DNA from: an uncultured Eubacteriales bacterium
GTDB taxonomy: Bacteria; Bacillota; Clostridia; Peptostreptococcales; Anaerovoracaceae
Reading direction: 5' to 3'
Assembly: GCA_902775345.1 (NCBI GenBank)
Contig: CACYLW010000007.1
Coordinates: forward strand, 124,001 to 188,000
Length of the DNA stretch: 64,000 nt
A model generated the notes under the pieces. That model was not told where the DNA came from. It searched no databases and saw only the letters and a program-made list of their open reading frames with translations. Numbering within the stretch: position 1 is the stretch's first letter; each line of letters starts with the position of its first letter. The position numbers and the translations under genes are program-made. Positions 61,645 through 64,000 of this stretch are shown piece by piece.

Positions 61645-63999
61645 TCACATTATACCACGTTTTTTAAATAAGTCGACGGAGAGCCTGCTGCCGTGCATGT
61701 CGATGCCGACCGCGCCTGACAGATCGGTGCGGAAGACTTTGATCCCTCTTTCTTCAAGACGCTCAAGTGTCTGTTCATGCGGATGCCCATAAAAATTATG
61801 CAGTCCGCACTGTATAACGGCTATGCTCGGCTTTGCCGCGTCAAGAAAAGCTTCTGAGGAACTTGATTTGCTGCCATGATGCGCGACTTTGAGAATATCG
61901 CATTTTAACATGTCTGTTCCCTCGTAGTATTCGACCATATCCAGTTCATCTTCTTCAAGAAGATCTCCCGTTACCATTATCTTTATCTCCTTATAGCGGA
62001 TCATATAAACCGTATTATGTTCATTCGGATCGTCAGCATCTATCGGTTCATCGCTTGCTTCCGCAGGCCATATCGCTTCTACGCTTACATCATCTGATAT
62101 TTCGACTTTTGTATAAGGCTCTATGTAATGGATCTTTGACCGGTCGAACATATTGCCGGCCGCTCCTCTGTAGTCTGCCGGTATGCCGATTGCGCCGACC
62201 GGGAATTCTTCCGATAATTCTTCTATGCCCTTGTAATGATCGGCGTGCAGGTGTGTAACAAGGGCAATATCTACAGCATCGGCGCCGCTGTGGATCAGAT
62301 AGGGCATCAGTATGTTCCTGCCGACGTTATACCCTTCGCTCTTTTCTTCTTCTGAGCTGCCGCAGTCAGGCTGACCGCCTCCGTCTATAAGCGCGTCATG
62401 GTCTTCAGCCCTTATGTGTACACAGTCTCCCTGTCTGACAGAGACAAAGACGATCTCATCATCAGAAATACTGTCATACAGGCAGGCTGACAGCATAAGC
62501 GCCGGCATGAGAAGCAAAACACCTTGCTTAATAACAGTCCCGTATTCTTTTCTCAGAAGCTTTATCCTCGCCCATTCAGACGACAAGCCGAATACAAACA
62601 TGTAGATCGTAATTATCGCAGCTGCGCCGGGACCTGCTGTCTTAACTGAAAATCCGCCATCAAGGCTAAGGAAATGGTTTGTTTTTATCACCGCGTATGA
62701 TATCAGTTCTGCCAGATCGATCCCTGTGGAAGGTACCCTTCCGGCTGCGATCTCTGCCATCAGCAAAAGTATGCAGACAGGTACGAGTACTGAAGCAAGC
62801 AGTATTACAGGAATGTTTATCAGCATCGACAGAGGATTGATCCTGCAGTACGAATACGCTATGACCGGTATGGTTGCGAACTGCACTGCAAACATTACGG
62901 CAAGGGCCTCACCTGTTACCCTTGATAAGGGACCTGTCAGAAACGCTATTCCGCACAGCGCAAGGAACGAAAGCTGGAAACCTGAAGCGAAAAGCTGGTA
63001 TGGCTCGTATGTCAGTATGATCAGTGCTGCAAGACTTATTGATGTAAGCAGATCGGAATGTCTTCTCAGGTGTGACGCCATCAGACTGACAGTCAGAACG
63101 ATGCAGGCTCTTGATGTAGAAGGGCTCCACATGGTCATCTCTCCATATAGCAGAATGACCGCTGTTATGATCATCGAGACCGGCAGTGTTCTTTTACGCG
63201 CCGTAAGAAAACGTAATAAGCTGTAAAGAAAGCCCATATGCAGACCGCTTACAGCCAGAATATGACCTGTGGAATTATTATTGAATTCTTCGAGGATATC
63301 ATCATCTATTCCTGACTTGTCCCCGAAAATAACACCCCGGATGAAACCCTGAGTATCCTCGTCGAATCTGCTGATAAAGTTTTCTCTGGCATCATAGAGG
63401 AACATCCTGACCTCAGTGCCCGCATATGTTTCCGTACCGGTCACATTCACGATATAGGCTTTGAACCTTACGGTGACCCCCTTGCTCTTCATGTATAAGG
63501 AATAATCAAAACATCCGGGATCTTCAGCCGCGGGGATCTCTGCATATTCTCCCTTTGCTTCGATCAGAGCACCGGTATATCCATATGCTCCGTAGCGTTC
63601 CAGCGCTTCGGAAGTACGGCAGCCGGCATGTGCGGCAGATCGCGAAGCAGCATCTTCATCCAGTGTGATCAGTATTCTGGAAGGTCCGGTTTCATCGCTT
63701 TTAACTATGAGCCTGATTTTATCGTCCCTGACCGAAACCGAAGTCACTCTGCCTCTGACGTGATCTTTCTCATATACATATGATAACGACCGGCTGTATG
63801 CGGCAGCTCTGAACGAGAAAATAACAAATCCTGCCAGAAACATCATCGCAAGTATCTTTTTCTGTCTCCTGACCAATGGCTGCTCATCCGCATCCGTAAA
63901 AAAGACTGCGGCAAGGACGGCAGCGCATAAGCCTGCTGCTTCGATTATCCGTGATCTTTCGTAAACAAAAAAGCCGGCTGTGATACCGGCTATATAAAG
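61645..63999 (-). CDS. comEC: DNA internalisation channel ComEC/Rec2 (5' end beyond window)
   Basis: At least 784 residues. The reading frame stays open to the right edge past the TTG at 63876, and the extra 41 codons encode two hydrophobic helices (YIAGITAGFFVY, GLCAAVLAAVFF) typical of the ComEC N-terminus, so the true start lies outside. Then come an OB-like domain, the competence membrane domain (GHILAVSGLHMGFLYSL, SRACIVLTVSLMA), and a C-terminal metallo-beta-lactamase domain with THLHADHYKGIEEL and the HHG strand. It conducts single-stranded DNA through the membrane with ComEA. Confidence 0.95.
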   Translation of the reverse strand, partial: LYIAGITAGFFVYERSRIIEAAGLCAAVLAAVFFTDADEQPLVRRQKKILAMMFLAGFVIFSFRAAAYSRSLSYVYEKDHVRGRVTSVSVRDDKIRLIVKSDETGPSRILITLDEDAASRSAAHAGCRTSEALERYGAYGYTGALIEAKGEYAEIPAAEDPGCFDYSLYMKSKGVTVRFKAYIVNVTGTETYAGTEVRMFLYDARENFISRFDEDTQGFIRGVIFGDKSGIDDDILEEFNNNSTGHILAVSGLHMGFLYSLLRFLTARKRTLPVSMIITAVILLYGEMTMWSPSTSRACIVLTVSLMASHLRRHSDLLTSISLAALIILTYEPYQLFASGFQLSFLALCGIAFLTGPLSRVTGEALAVMFAVQFATIPVIAYSYCRINPLSMLINIPVILLASVLVPVCILLLMAEIAAGRVPSTGIDLAELISYAVIKTNHFLSLDGGFSVKTAGPGAAAIITIYMFVFGLSSEWARIKLLRKEYGTVIKQGVLLLMPALMLSACLYDSISDDEIVFVSVRQGDCVHIRAEDHDALIDGGGQPDCGSSEEEKSEGYNVGRNILMPYLIHSGADAVDIALVTHLHADHYKGIEELSEEFPVGAIGIPADYRGAAGNMFDRSKIHYIEPYTKVEISDDVSVEAIWPAEASDEPIDADDPNEHNTVYMIRYKEIKIMVTGDLLEEDELDMVEYYEGTDMLKCDILKVAHHGSKSSSSEAFLDAAKPSIAVIQCGLHNFYGHPHEQTLERLEERGIKVFRTDLSGAVGIDMHGSRLSVDLFKKRGIM

Positions 64000-64000
64000 C

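Noticed and set aside
61645..63876. comEC starting at TTG 63876 as a complete 743-residue protein
   Set aside because: The frame stays open to the right edge and the added residues form typical ComEC N-terminal helices, so the gene is cut by the window edge.

Overview
The window reads as a chromosomal segment of a low-to-moderate G+C Gram-positive bacterium of the Clostridia (my best guess is the Clostridiales family XIII / Anaerovoracaceae neighbourhood, at low confidence). The support is the combination of mutS-mutL-miaA, obgE with L21/L27, alaS-ireB-ruvX, an Asp23-family gene, argR-recN, a Spo0A-type DNA-binding domain, and Bacillus-type LexA boxes (CGAAC-N4-GTTCG). There is no phage, insertion sequence or CRISPR array. 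Almost every gap carries a promoter or a terminator.

Layout. Bases 1-10.3 kb (+): the 3' end of an aminotransferase, then mutS, mutL, miaA, a XerS-like recombinase, a PLP lyase, a TVP38 membrane protein, a tRNA editing factor and a LexA-controlled YneA-like division inhibitor. 10.9-18.6 kb (-): an opine-type dehydrogenase, a DUF1097/3D-domain pair, and a cluster of uncharacterised genes (small membrane protein, flavodoxin-fold reductase with zinc ribbon, tandem EthD-like protein, LVIVD beta-propeller) beside a LysR regulator. 18.6-40.4 kb (-): ruvX, ireB, alaS, a Spo0A-C-domain protein, comEA, obgE-rpmA-rplU, recA, cinA, pgsA, rimO, ftsK, rpmF, tmcAL, coaD, rsmD, recG, asp23 and rpmB, with a tRNA-Pro gene on + at 34.5 kb. 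40.5-48.7 kb (+): a membrane-anchored degenerate M20 peptidase, a very large class A PBP, a sodium symporter, an MgtC-like protein and a shortened prephenate dehydratase/ACT protein. 48.8-58.3 kb (-): ruvC-ruvA-ruvB-queA-tgt, rlmD, a small membrane protein, an oxidoreductase, a beta-helix lipoprotein and a lipid kinase. 58.5-64 kb: argR-recN (+), then holA and comEC (-), with comEC running off the right edge.

The window is dense in genome-maintenance genes: mismatch repair with an endonuclease-type MutL, RecA, RecG, RecN, RuvABC, RuvX, FtsK with a Xer recombinase, and DNA uptake (ComEA, ComEC, CinA). RecA and the YneA-like protein have LexA boxes placed on recognisable sigma-70 promoters, so an SOS regulon can be read directly.

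The most unexpected observations are these. (1) Two ribosomal-protein genes, rpmF (L32) and rpmB (L28), look broken in their 5' halves, although their 3' halves are perfectly conserved and rpmF keeps a consensus promoter. (2) A protein carries a Spo0A DNA-binding domain without a receiver. (3) A membrane-tethered PepD-like pseudo-peptidase sits just upstream of a class A PBP with a cytoplasmic extension of about 280 residues. (4) The LysR-linked LVIVD/EthD/flavoprotein cluster has an 11-bp-arm palindrome at a plausible activator position. (5) L27 lacks the usual Firmicutes N-terminal extension, and the processing protease gene is missing between rplU and rpmA.
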